Of a stretch of 64,000 nt of DNA, positions 26,206-34,520 are shown piece after piece. Under the pieces are notes generated by a model. It worked only from the letters and a program-made list of their open reading frames with translations, was not told where the DNA came from and did not search any database. Source of the DNA: Opitutaceae bacterium (lineage in GTDB: Bacteria > Verrucomicrobiota > Verrucomicrobiia > Opitutales > Opitutaceae); the NCBI GenBank assembly GCA_028280945.1, contig JANQKV010000005.1, positions 62,001 to 126,000 of the forward strand, read 5' to 3'. Each line of letters opens with the position of its first letter. Position 1 is the first letter of the stretch. A program made the translations under genes and the position numbers.

Positions 26206-27651
26206 ATGGCTGGATTCAATAACAGTAAGCTTGCGGAGCCATGCTGGCTTTTGGGTGCTATCCTGGCAGCAAAAGCAACGCTTGCTTTTATTGACCACGA
26301 ACCCCGCTTTTTTCTGGGAGATTCTGCATCGTATTTGGCAACCGCAGTCGATGGATGGATTCCCCCTGATCGGTCCTTTCTCTACGGCTTCTTCATACGG
26401 TGGGTCGCAATGCCGTTCCAAAGTATCGAGGCATTGATAATCGCGCAGGTGTTTCTTTCAGCCCTCACCGTGTGGATTGGGGTCGAGCTCGTGAGGCGGG
26501 CGGGATTGAGCAATCGCGTGCTGCTCTGGGGGCTGGGTCTCATATGGATAATTGCTCCGATTCAGTTGGTTTACGAGCGATTCATGATGTCGGAATGCGT
26601 ATCGTTGTTTGTTTTCGCGATTCATCTCGCCTTGTGCATTCAATTCATCAAACGCCCCCGGTGGATGTGGTTTGGGGCTTTAGCCATCACCGCGTTCCTG
26701 CTGGTGGCTTTGCGCGTGAGTTACCTTCCAAACATCCTATTTAGTGCCGTGGCGCTCCCTTTGTTGATGCTTATTCCTGGCTCATCTGGCACCGCCGGAA
26801 AGAATAAGACGTGGACTCCAAGATTACGTGCGACGTTGGTGTATTTGGCGTTGTCTATTGTTTTCACCGGGGTCGCTCTAACCGGGTATCAGCAATTATA
26901 TTCGTTCAAAACGGGCAATCCCCCATCATACCATTCAAGGCAGGGGTATTTCATGCTCGCGACAGTTGCTCCCTTGTTGAGTCCGAGCGATTTTGCCGAC
27001 CCTGGCTTGCGGGCAGTGGTCTACGCGGAGGGTGGTCTCGATCTAGAAGATCCTACTCTTCGTGAAGAGCAGGTCTGGAATGGAGAAGGACTGCTCAAAA
27101 GGATGGAGCGATACATCGGAGACCCCATCGAGGTCGATCAACTGGCCCGGAAGACCGCATTCAGCGTGATACTGCGCCACCCGGTGGAGTTCATCAGTTT
27201 GGGTTGGGTAAATGCCAAAGCGTATCTCCAACCCCAGGTTGTTTCCCAAATGGTGCGATTGGATCTTAACCGCGATCGCCCCTTGTTTGGAGAGTTTGAG
27301 GCCAAGCTGATCGAATCGTTTTCCTACACCGGCGATTGGAAAAGTGTGTCGGTGACAACAGTTTCCTTCTTCAAGAGCATTCCTTGGTATGTGTTTTTGG
27401 TAGGAGCGTCTCTGCCACTGGTTTTGGTAGCGATAGCGGTTTCTTTTTCGGGATCCCGATTGGCTCTGTTTGTGGCGGGGCATCTATTCGTGGCGTTTGG
27501 TATAGTCATGTGGCTCGCCGTGACGGCGACCGTGAGGTATCTACACACGATAGAGTTTCTTTTACTCTTCACCTTGGGGCTTACGATGGCGGAACTGATG
27601 GCCAAGGGCAGACAACCCGATCGAGTCACCTCGGCCCTAACATCCCAATAG
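26206..27651 (+). CDS. Unknown polytopic membrane protein (GT-C glycosyltransferase-like topology)
   Basis: 481 residues with roughly 10-12 hydrophobic helices. The N-terminal region has ILAAKATLAFIDHEPRFF, an acidic DSASYLATAVDG loop after the first helix, and a VYERFMMSEC segment. This layout (acidic first loop, many helices) recalls GT-C transferases such as PMT/ArnT, but no clear family match is visible. The ATG follows the right repeat of the RAYT unit by one base, so its original promoter and possibly its first codons may have been displaced. Confidence 0.6.
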   Translation: MAGFNNSKLAEPCWLLGAILAAKATLAFIDHEPRFFLGDSASYLATAVDGWIPPDRSFLYGFFIRWVAMPFQSIEALIIAQVFLSALTVWIGVELVRRAGLSNRVLLWGLGLIWIIAPIQLVYERFMMSECVSLFVFAIHLALCIQFIKRPRWMWFGALAITAFLLVALRVSYLPNILFSAVALPLLMLIPGSSGTAGKNKTWTPRLRATLVYLALSIVFTGVALTGYQQLYSFKTGNPPSYHSRQGYFMLATVAPLLSPSDFADPGLRAVVYAEGGLDLEDPTLREEQVWNGEGLLKRMERYIGDPIEVDQLARKTAFSVILRHPVEFISLGWVNAKAYLQPQVVSQMVRLDLNRDRPLFGEFEAKLIESFSYTGDWKSVSVTTVSFFKSIPWYVFLVGASLPLVLVAIAVSFSGSRLALFVAGHLFVAFGIVMWLAVTATVRYLHTIEFLLLFTLGLTMAELMAKGRQPDRVTSALTSQ

Positions 27652-27758
27652 GGCCAGGCTTGTCATTCTCGCCATGCGCGTTGAGGTGTCTCCACAAGAC
27701 TCCTCGGTAGTAGTTTGTAGGCGAACCGAGGCCTCGTTTCGCCCTTAGAGACTCAACC

Positions 27759-28868
27759 TCACTCTCGTATTTCGCGATAGTATACGGCCATCTCTTCGAC
27801 CTTGTCGGTCTGTCCCCGTAGGGAGCCCCAGTTGAAGACCATGACTCCGGTGGCGGGGCGGCGTGAGCCGTGGTCCAGGACCTCGCGGACTTGGTCGACA
27901 GGCACGGTCTCGCCCCAGTCGGAGAGCTGCACGATCGGCCAGATGCGGTGTCGTTCGTTTGGGGTTCCTTTGATGCCGAGGTGCTGGCCCAGCCAAGCAG
28001 TCTGGCGTGAGATCCACGCCGGGTCATCGGCGTGCCCAAACCGGGCATGGTAGGGCATGATGCTGAAGACATCGATATACTCGGCCTGAGCTTTCAGATC
28101 GATGGCCAGTTTGTCTCGGAGCGCTCCGTCGTAATCGGTATCGGACCACGGGCAGTGATACGTGCCGAGCAAAGCTCTGGGTCGCGTCTCGTCGAGTATT
28201 GCGCGAAACTCACGGATCCAATCGGTGAATAGATCGCAGCGCCACTGTACCCAGGTTTCCTTGTGTTCGCCGAGAAGGAGTCGGGCCAGCTCCGGCGTGG
28301 CCAGACCTGGCAGTTTGGTCTTCGTCTGTTGTTCGAATTGATCGATACACCGCTCGCAAAAACAGGTGTCGGGCATCGCGGGCTCGGCCCGTTCCCAACT
28401 CGCGTGGCTGTGGTGATAGTCCAGCCAGATTCCATCGATCTCAAAGTTGCTCAGCACCTCGCGGAACTCATCCATCCGGAACTGGCGATAACCCTCGTGG
28501 GATGGGCAGATGCCCTGCCAGCCGTGGGGTGGAGGCGAAACCTCTCCGTCGATCCCGATGGGGGCCGCATCGGGATTGTCCTCCAGGAAGCTGGCGACGT
28601 GCATCGTGTTGAATTCAGCATACACCTTTGCTCCTTGCTGCTTGAGCAACGCCACCCGCTCCGTGGTGACTTGGCGGGAACTCATGAAGACGGCATTCAA
28701 GCCAAGCTCGTCGAGAGAGCCTGGTTCCAACAGCCCGGTGGGATCCCAACCATAGACGCCGCGGATCTCAACATGCGGGCGCGGTTCCCCGGCAGCCGCC
28801 GTGGCGAGGGGCATCGCCAGAAACGCGACGCTGATGCTGAGATAGGGAATTAGATTCGTGAGGGGCAA
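27759..28868 (-). CDS. Exported TIM-barrel glycoside hydrolase-like protein
   Basis: 369 residues with an N-terminal signal peptide (SISVAFLAMPLATAAAG). The body looks like a beta/alpha barrel of the hypothetical glycosidase group: VEIRGVYGWDPTGL, ALLKQQGAKVYAEFN, then the acidic strand FEIDGIWLDYHHSHASW, a DTCFCERC Cys cluster and LDETRPRALLGTYHCPWSD. The D-x-W-L-D-Y strand is where catalytic acids lie in related barrels. It ends MAVYYREIRE. It is probably a periplasmic enzyme acting on a glycan; substrate unknown. Confidence 0.65.
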   Translation of the reverse strand: MPLTNLIPYLSISVAFLAMPLATAAAGEPRPHVEIRGVYGWDPTGLLEPGSLDELGLNAVFMSSRQVTTERVALLKQQGAKVYAEFNTMHVASFLEDNPDAAPIGIDGEVSPPPHGWQGICPSHEGYRQFRMDEFREVLSNFEIDGIWLDYHHSHASWERAEPAMPDTCFCERCIDQFEQQTKTKLPGLATPELARLLLGEHKETWVQWRCDLFTDWIREFRAILDETRPRALLGTYHCPWSDTDYDGALRDKLAIDLKAQAEYIDVFSIMPYHARFGHADDPAWISRQTAWLGQHLGIKGTPNERHRIWPIVQLSDWGETVPVDQVREVLDHGSRRPATGVMVFNWGSLRGQTDKVEEMAVYYREIRE

Positions 28869-29148
28869 ACGTGAGAAATAATGATTAGGAGTCCCCCACG
28901 GCGATCGTATTTGGCGGACGGTGAGTCGGATCGGGGGATAAGCTTGGGGCCACTACGCCGGTGGTTGTTTATTTTTACAGGAGGGAGCAGAGGGTCGCGG
29001 AGCAGGTTGGGTTAAACCGGGTCGAAGGGCTTCCTCAAGTTTGTCCTTTGTCCTCTCATCTTTTTGCGAAGGGGTCAGGCGCGAATGATAGAGATTCTGG
29101 GTTGAATGGAGGAATGTGGTTTGGGAGCCCCCGTTGGGGTTTTGCGTT
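28869..29148. other. Intergenic region with a REP-like motif
   Basis: No gene seen. It holds a purine-rich ACAGGAGGGAGCAGAGGG stretch near 28978 and a GGGGTCAGGC motif at 29071-29080 matching the RAYT repeat core. Confidence 0.4.
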
Positions 29149-30639
29149 TCAATTATTTTCGACCGATGTGCGACGGGGAATCGTTTGCAAAAGCGCGATC
29201 GTGCTAACGTTCAGGAACAGTCCCCAGAGACCGGCATGGATGCCCCAAGGGCGAGCGACAATGAGTTCGGCCCCGATATGGGACCCGAGAAGGAGAAACA
29301 GGGCGAGTCCCGTTCCGGCCAGGAAACCGGCCAATACGGTGCCGCCTCGCCACCGACGCGCACTTAACCCGCCAATGATTGCCGGGGCCGTCTGGGCCAG
29401 CAGCTCGGTTTTTATTTCGATCAACTCCCAAATGCTTTGCGGCAGAGCGATCGCGAGGAGGACACAAAGCAGCATTATTCCGGTGGAGAACAGTTTGCCC
29501 ACGTAGGTCAAATCGGCCTGATCGGTCATGTTGGTCAGGGGCCGCACGAGATCCTGGGTGATCGAGGATGCGATCGATAGCAGGGCGCTGTCCGCACTGG
29601 ACATGATGGCGGCCAGGACCGCGGCCAAAAAGAGCACGGCGACAAGCTGCCCGCTAAAGTTGGCGCCCAGAACATCGCCCAGGATGAGGAAAACCACACC
29701 TTCGCTTGCCGCCCGATCGAGTCCTGGATGGGTCAGATTACCCAGAATCCCCAAAGCCACCATCAGGAGGGTGGTCAGCAAGGGCAGAAAGACCATCAGC
29801 TTCAGGGAACGCTGCAGGACCGCTTCGCTTTTCGCCGCATAGATCCGCTGAATGGCATGGGGATACATGGCGGCGCCAAAGGCCACGATGGCTATCGTCG
29901 AAACCCAGCGAAGATTGGCGTCCCATGCGGGGGGTACCCAAAAGTCGGGGCGCGCAGCGAAAAGCTGTTCTGCCAGAGAAGCTTGGTGATTGCCGTTCAG
30001 TCGGGCGATGGTGAAACCGAATATCAGCAGGCAGCCGAGCAACAGCATGATTCCTTGGAGCACGTCACTCCACGCCACGCTCCGGAGTCCGCCCAAAAGT
30101 TCATAAATCAGGATGACGAGGGCAAAACAGCCAATTGCGACCGGGAGGGAGACTTGGCCGCCACTCATGGCTTCAACGACCGCGCCGATAGCCTTGAGGT
30201 TGGTGATGAGATAGTTGGCCAGCGCGATGATTCCGGCCAGCGCCACCGCCACGGTAAGCCCCCGATTTTGGAAGCGATGCTACACATAGTCTGCCGGCGT
30301 CAAAAAGTTTTGCCGGTGCGCAAGGCGATACAACCGGGGGGCGTAGAGGAGGTAGACTCCGATCACGGCCATCATGAACGGGACGGCGACGAGAAACCCG
30401 AATCCCGACCGGTAGGCGGTGCCGGCATAACCGACCAGGGTGTTGCCGCTGTATTGGGTGGCAAAAAGCGTAAGCAGGAGTACCCCGAATCCCAGGCGGC
30501 GGTCGCCCAGAAAATGATCCTGCAGGGTGTTGGATTCCTTGGCCCGATGCCCCCGCCAGCCCAAACCAAACAGCGCCAGGAGGTAGAGTCCGAGGACCGC
30601 GAATCCCCAGGCCGGTATCGCAATCTGATCCAGATTCAT
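29149..30639 (-). pseudogene. Sodium:solute symporter interrupted by an in-frame TAG
   Basis: Read through, it gives 495 residues plus the amber codon, the full length of an SSS family symporter. The N-terminal 119 codons end TPADYV, then TAG at 30282-30280, then the same frame continues HRFQNRGLTVAVALAGIIALA, exactly what the family shows after that loop. The rest is intact (GAMYPHAIQRIYAAKSEA, ADSALLSIASSITQDL, about 13 helices in all). One base substitution explains the defect. It is coupled to the small protein upstream by an ATGA overlap. Either a very recent pseudogene or a read-through product; a sequencing error is also possible. Confidence 0.85.
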
Positions 30640-30845
30640 GCTTCCGGTTCCTCGGGTGACTTATCCTGTCGCCATCGCCGGGGAATCATCCAAGCGACAA
30701 ACCCGGCGTAGACGATTGAGAGCGCCAAGCAGTAGACCGCCCAGGCAGGATAGCCTTTGAACGTCCGTTCGGCGCTGCTGGCTTCAAAAAGCCAGGGAGC
30801 AGTCAAGATCCAGAAAATCAGGGTAAGGATGAGGTAACGGATCAT
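30636..30845 (-). CDS. Small DUF997/YhdT-like membrane protein paired with the symporter
   Basis: 69 residues with two hydrophobic helices (LILTLIFWILTAPWLFEA and YPAWAVYCLALSIVYAGFVAWMI) and a charged tail. YhdT-like proteins sit upstream of PanF-type sodium symporters, as here. The TGA overlaps the symporter ATG. The ATG at 30845 is chosen as the first one after a basic, non-membrane stretch. Confidence 0.65.
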   Translation of the reverse strand: MIRYLILTLIFWILTAPWLFEASSAERTFKGYPAWAVYCLALSIVYAGFVAWMIPRRWRQDKSPEEPEA

Positions 30846-31030
30846 GCGGGAAAAACGGGACTTCGCCCGTAGCGCGTAGATCAATTGCCAAGACGAGGCA
30901 ATTCCGAGTCGACGAGGGTAATGGTAGCGGAGTTGAAGGGGGCAGTTGAAAGTGTGTCGGGCTGAGGTTGTCCTAGTTTGACAGACACGGGGATGAGAGG
31001 ACCGGCTTAGCTTGGCTTACGGCTACCGTG

Positions 31031-31612
31031 AGAAGGGAGCCAAGGATTGTTGAAGGCTCAAGATTAGGTCGCATCCAAACTCAACTGGCGAGAGCATGCG
31101 TGGGTCATCATGACCAATCACTTCCACGTGGTATTGGAAACGCCCGCTGGAAATCACGTGGATGGAATGAAGCTGTGGCAAAGCACGTTTGCCACTCGTT
31201 TCAATCGATTGCGCATGGAGCAAGGTCATATATTTGCCTGTTGTTTCACCTGCTGAGGTGGGTAACCGAAACAACTCACCCTGGATGCCGATGCCAAGGG
31301 CTACGCCATCTTTGCGCGTCTGCGCTCCGTCAGGGACGTTACAAGAGCAAACCAACCGTCTGGGATTACTGTGCCATTACATTCAGTTTTGTGCAAGAGG
31401 TTGAGCAATCAGCCTAGTCCGCCGACTGGAAAGTGGTGCTTGCAGTGCGAATGAAGGAACTCACCACCGTGACCAATCGCTGGTTGAGTGATCGACTGAA
31501 CATAGACGGGACTCCATAAAGTGAGTCGATGCGTCAATGCATGGAAGCGAGAGCCCAATCAGTCACTCGAGAAGTCGATAATGGTAACTACAATGTGCAA
31601 ACCCTAACCCTT
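31031..31612 (+). pseudogene. Decayed RAYT transposase relic with ~100-bp insert
   Basis: From about 31077 the frame reads KLNW, HAWVIMTNHFHVVLET, then DGMKLWQSTFATRFNRLR and EQGHIF, clearly parallel to residues 47-98 of the intact RAYT at 25222. It then breaks with about 100 bp of unrelated sequence (31245-31343). It resumes at RYKS, lacks the middle, and ends with DWKVVLAVRMKELTTVTNRW and a degraded C-terminus. The terminal repeat is also degraded (CCTAACCC). The Tyr region is damaged, so it is inactive. Confidence 0.85.
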
Positions 31613-31718
31613 TGCAGTGACCCCGATCGGATAATCAAATTACCAACTTTCAAATTGGAACCGCCTAGTTAATAAAAGCAAGATCAACATTGATAATTTT
31701 TTGAATCCAAGGTATCAG

Positions 31719-32108
31719 TTATTGCTTTGATTTCGGAAAGGCAGAGTTGAAAAAAATTAGGACAGCTGAGGCGACCTCTGCAAGTGTAGCAGCAATTAGA
31801 GAAAGGATGACACCGGAGTTTATTAGCCTTTCGGAAGGAAGAATTAGCTCCTTTTCAAGTTGAATCTGATCGATTTCAAATGCTCTATGAACCATATAGT
31901 AAACAAGAAAGTTACCAGTAATAAAAAGAAAGAGCATAACGATGGTGGCTGAAATCTTCAGCCATCTCCAAATTTCGTCTGAGGTTGATTCCTGAACTTT
32001 TTTGCCAAAAAGAACTATTCGATCGTCATCGAGATTTTCACCATAATCGGATTGAAAGATGGATTCATACAATTGTTTAAAGTCACTATTTTTACCACTT
32101 TTCGGCAT
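31719..32108 (-). CDS. Two-TM membrane protein closing the XRE operon
   Basis: 129 residues. A charged N-terminus (MPKSGKNSDFKQLYESIFQSD) of about 45 residues is followed by two transmembrane helices, ISATIVMLFLFITGNFLVYYM and GVILSLIAATLAEVASAVLIFF, with an acidic loop between them. Small two-TM proteins are common effectors in defence or toxin modules, but no family is recognised. Its start overlaps the stop of the upstream 184-aa gene by 17 bp. AT-rich. Alternative start 60 bp upstream is less likely because it overlaps more coding sequence. Confidence 0.6.
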   Translation of the reverse strand: MPKSGKNSDFKQLYESIFQSDYGENLDDDRIVLFGKKVQESTSDEIWRWLKISATIVMLFLFITGNFLVYYMVHRAFEIDQIQLEKELILPSERLINSGVILSLIAATLAEVASAVLIFFNSAFPKSKQ

Positions 32109-32646
32109 CGTTAATATATGATTCACACAATAGTTCAAAAAGCCCAGTATTGAAGTCGCGGAACGCAAAATTGTATATGAGATCCATGCATCTGTGCTGA
32201 TCTAGCTTTCGTTCAAGTAGTGCTGAGATAACGCAGACCGCAAACGCTTCATTGCAGGCCACAGCAGAGTGATATTCCTTTTTCGATGGGTCAAATTCTA
32301 ATTCTTCTTTTATATAGCATATGGGCTTACATTTCAGTATCCACTTTACGAGATATGCAACCTGTTTCGGAGCATTAAGACCATGACTTCCATCTTCATC
32401 ATCTAAATCATGAAACTCGGAATTTCTAATAATATCATATCTGAAGCTTATAATAAGATGATGCAATCGGGCAGTGTCGATAAAGAAGTCATCGTCATCA
32501 CTTTCATACCTTTTAACCATTCTCTCGGCGAGTTGGAAAAGGAATAATAATAAATTCCTTACTTCTGGGTCCTCTTGTTTTTCCCGATATTTTATGTTTA
32601 CCCTATGAAGGGGATTCTCCGCAGTTCTTGATTTTTTCTTTTTCAT
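32092..32646 (-). CDS. Unknown soluble alpha-helical protein of the XRE operon
   Basis: 184 residues, not recognised. It has a basic start (MKKKKSRTAENPLHR), then helices including LLLFLFQLAERMVKRYE, ARLHHLIISFRYDIIRNSEF and NEAFAVCVISALLERKL. It contains no enzyme motif I can name. It is third in the operon and overlaps the two-TM gene by 17 bp, consistent with translational coupling and a stoichiometric complex. AT-rich relative to the chromosome. Confidence 0.62.
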   Translation of the reverse strand: MKKKKSRTAENPLHRVNIKYREKQEDPEVRNLLLFLFQLAERMVKRYESDDDDFFIDTARLHHLIISFRYDIIRNSEFHDLDDEDGSHGLNAPKQVAYLVKWILKCKPICYIKEELEFDPSKKEYHSAVACNEAFAVCVISALLERKLDQHRCMDLIYNFAFRDFNTGLFELLCESYINDAEKW

Positions 32647-32701
32647 TCGAAAAAAAAGGCGAGACCTTGATCTCGCCAGTCATTAGAGTTTGTGGATTAT
32701 C

Positions 32702-32893
32702 TCACTTCATAAATTTATCGATCGGCTCGAAAAATTTATCTTCGTTTGAGTCAATTTTCTTGGTAATTCTCTCGTAAGCAAATGTATCTCTATCGTTTTT
32801 AACACCAATAGATGAGAAGTGGCCTATTCTATTGAATTTGGTCAATGCAGACTTTGCTTTTTTTAAATTCGAAACTTTATAATTTGTTTTCAT
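32702..32893 (-). CDS. Small basic protein after the XRE regulator
   Basis: 63 residues, rich in Lys (MKTNYKVSNLKKAKSALTKF), ending PIDKFMK. Its ATG is one base after the stop of the regulator gene, suggesting the pair is co-translated. It has no known domain. It could be an inhibitor, antitoxin-like partner or DNA-binding accessory, but this is speculation. Confidence 0.55.
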   Translation of the reverse strand: MKTNYKVSNLKKAKSALTKFNRIGHFSSIGVKNDRDTFAYERITKKIDSNEDKFFEPIDKFMK

Positions 32894-32894
32894 T

Positions 32895-33104
32895 TTACAG
32901 TCCCAGAGATTCTTTTGAGAAATTTTTCCCAGTAAGATCGTTAAAACCCTTAACCGCGCGATTAACAGAAACCTCTCCAACTCCGTGATTTGACTTGTTT
33001 CGTAGTTTTGAGATTGTCTGGACCCCAACGCCCGAAGCCCCAGAGAGTTCATTCACTCTGATGCCTTCTTTGTTCATGATTTTTTTGAATCTGGTGTTGG
33101 CCAT
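32895..33104 (-). CDS. Small XRE-like HTH transcriptional regulator
   Basis: 69 residues, a single HTH domain: FKKIMNKEGIRVNELSGASG forms the first helices and VGVQTISKLRNKSNHG the turn and recognition helix. A short tail follows (VKGFNDLTGKNFSKESL). Typical of autoregulators at the head of mobile or defence operons. The ATG at 33104 is the first in frame. An AT-rich region with GAGT-AAA-ACTC (33149-33159) lies 45 bp upstream and may be its operator. Confidence 0.75.
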   Translation of the reverse strand: MANTRFKKIMNKEGIRVNELSGASGVGVQTISKLRNKSNHGVGEVSVNRAVKGFNDLTGKNFSKESLGL

Positions 33105-33443
33105 TCACCTCTAAAGATCGGTAATTGTAGGTAAATTCAAACAAAAACGAGTAAAACTCAAAAAAAGAGGACTATTCCTTAAAAAAACACATAAAAACCA
33201 CGTTTAAGGGAAAATTATCGGAAATCCGGTATCAAACAAGATCAATGGATCAGGAAGAAAGCGATACAGTTCGACGGACAGAGGCATGGGAGCCAAATGA
33301 AAGGTTCCACTCACAGGTAGCCGGAAAACGGCACCCCTTGCCTATTGGCAATTCTGAGTCGGTTCGAGGGCTGTATATCCCTCTACTTGATCATAGTCTG
33401 CCTTTGAGTTGCCATCCTGGTTGAATTCCAAGTGCTCAAGACA
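33105..33443. promoter_or_regulatory. Promoter region of the XRE operon and of the SIS gene
   Basis: About 340 bp between divergent genes. The left half (33105-33235) is AT-rich with A-tracts and a GAGT-AAA-ACTC inverted repeat at 33149-33159. The right half returns to host-like composition. No gene seen. Confidence 0.4.
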
Positions 33444-34214
33444 ATGGCTGATAATCTCGGAGCTTCTCTTTGTTCGAACTACTTGATGGCGGTGCAGCAA
33501 CTTATGCAGGAGGTGCACGCGACGGAGGGACCGGCGCTGGACCAAGCCGCCGCACGGGTGGCGGATCAGATTGCGGCTGACAAACTGGTGCACATTTATG
33601 GACCAGGTGGGCATTCCAATCTGTCGGCCCAGGAGATTTTCTTTCGCGCTGGTGGACTCATGCACATGTCGGCCATTCTGGATGAGGGCACGCTGATCAA
33701 CAATGGTGCCCTGCGCTCCATGGCCGTTGAACGCACGCCCGGTTACGGCAAGATCGTAATCGAGGACAGTGGGATCGGGGAGGGTGACCTGCTCATTTTG
33801 GTTAACGCCTACGGCATCAACGCGGCGCTTATCGATGCCACCCTCGAAGCCAAACGCCGTGGTGTATTTTTAATCGGGGTGAGCTCCCGCCGCCATGCGG
33901 ATGAAACCGCGCCGGATCATCCCGCCCGGCATCCGACCAAGCAGAATCTGCACGACGTCGTCGACATTGCGGTCGATTGCAAAGTGCCCATCGGCGACGC
34001 CGTGGTGTCCGTGCCCGGCATGGAAGAGCCGCTTGGCGCCATCTCCACCTACGCCAATGCCTTCACTCTCAATTGCATCGTGCTGCGCACCATCGCCCTG
34101 CTCGTGGACCGTGGCATCACGCCACCGGTTTGGCGCAGCGGCAACGCCCCTGGCGGCGACGAGGCCAACAACCGCTTCATTGGCAAATTCCGGCACCGGG
34201 TGAAGGCGTTGTAG
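33444..34214 (+). CDS. SIS-domain sugar isomerase-like protein
   Basis: 256 residues of the phosphosugar-binding SIS fold: VHIYGPGGHSNLSAQEIFFRAGG with a Ser/Gly loop, then GEGDLLILVNAYGINAALIDATLEAKRRG as the second half, and an ANAFTLNCIVLRTIALL helix. It resembles the UPF0309/MurQ-like group that act on hexosamine or uronate phosphates. No linked kinase helps define the substrate. The ATG at 33444 is preferred over a GTG 12 bp upstream. Confidence 0.75.
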   Translation: MADNLGASLCSNYLMAVQQLMQEVHATEGPALDQAAARVADQIAADKLVHIYGPGGHSNLSAQEIFFRAGGLMHMSAILDEGTLINNGALRSMAVERTPGYGKIVIEDSGIGEGDLLILVNAYGINAALIDATLEAKRRGVFLIGVSSRRHADETAPDHPARHPTKQNLHDVVDIAVDCKVPIGDAVVSVPGMEEPLGAISTYANAFTLNCIVLRTIALLVDRGITPPVWRSGNAPGGDEANNRFIGKFRHRVKAL

Positions 34215-34520
34215 GGCGGGCCACTCCGCGGCTGTTTTTTCTACAGAAGGAAACAGAGGGAAACGGAGCCGAAGGGATGAGACAGGTTTTAAACTGGTGG
34301 ATTCCTGAAAGGGGTCACCCGCCATAGGTGGGCACGCGTCTTGGTTTTCGGACGGGATAAGGGGTCACGTCGCAAATCGTGAACTCCGCCTCTGGGGGGC
34401 TTCGTTGCACAATTTAGCGGCATGACCCCGTTTTGTGGCCTTACTCACGTAGCTCGGTGACCTCCGTGAAGGCCTCAGTGTTCTCTGTGTAGTTACAACA
34501 GGCTGACGGCCAAGGGTTGG
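34215..34520. repeat. Intergenic region with REP-like inverted motifs
   Basis: Contains GGGGTCA at 34311-34317 followed by a CCCGCC-ATA-GGTGGG hairpin (34318-34332), then an inverted pair GGGGTCA (34361) and TGACCCC (34423), and quasi-periodic phrases at 34441-34497. No gene seen. Confidence 0.55.

Noticed and set aside
31241..31345. Possible CRISPR-like or tRNA-like sequence in the RAYT relic insert
   Set aside because: No repeated units with spacers and no tRNA cloverleaf could be drawn; it is better described as a short foreign insert.
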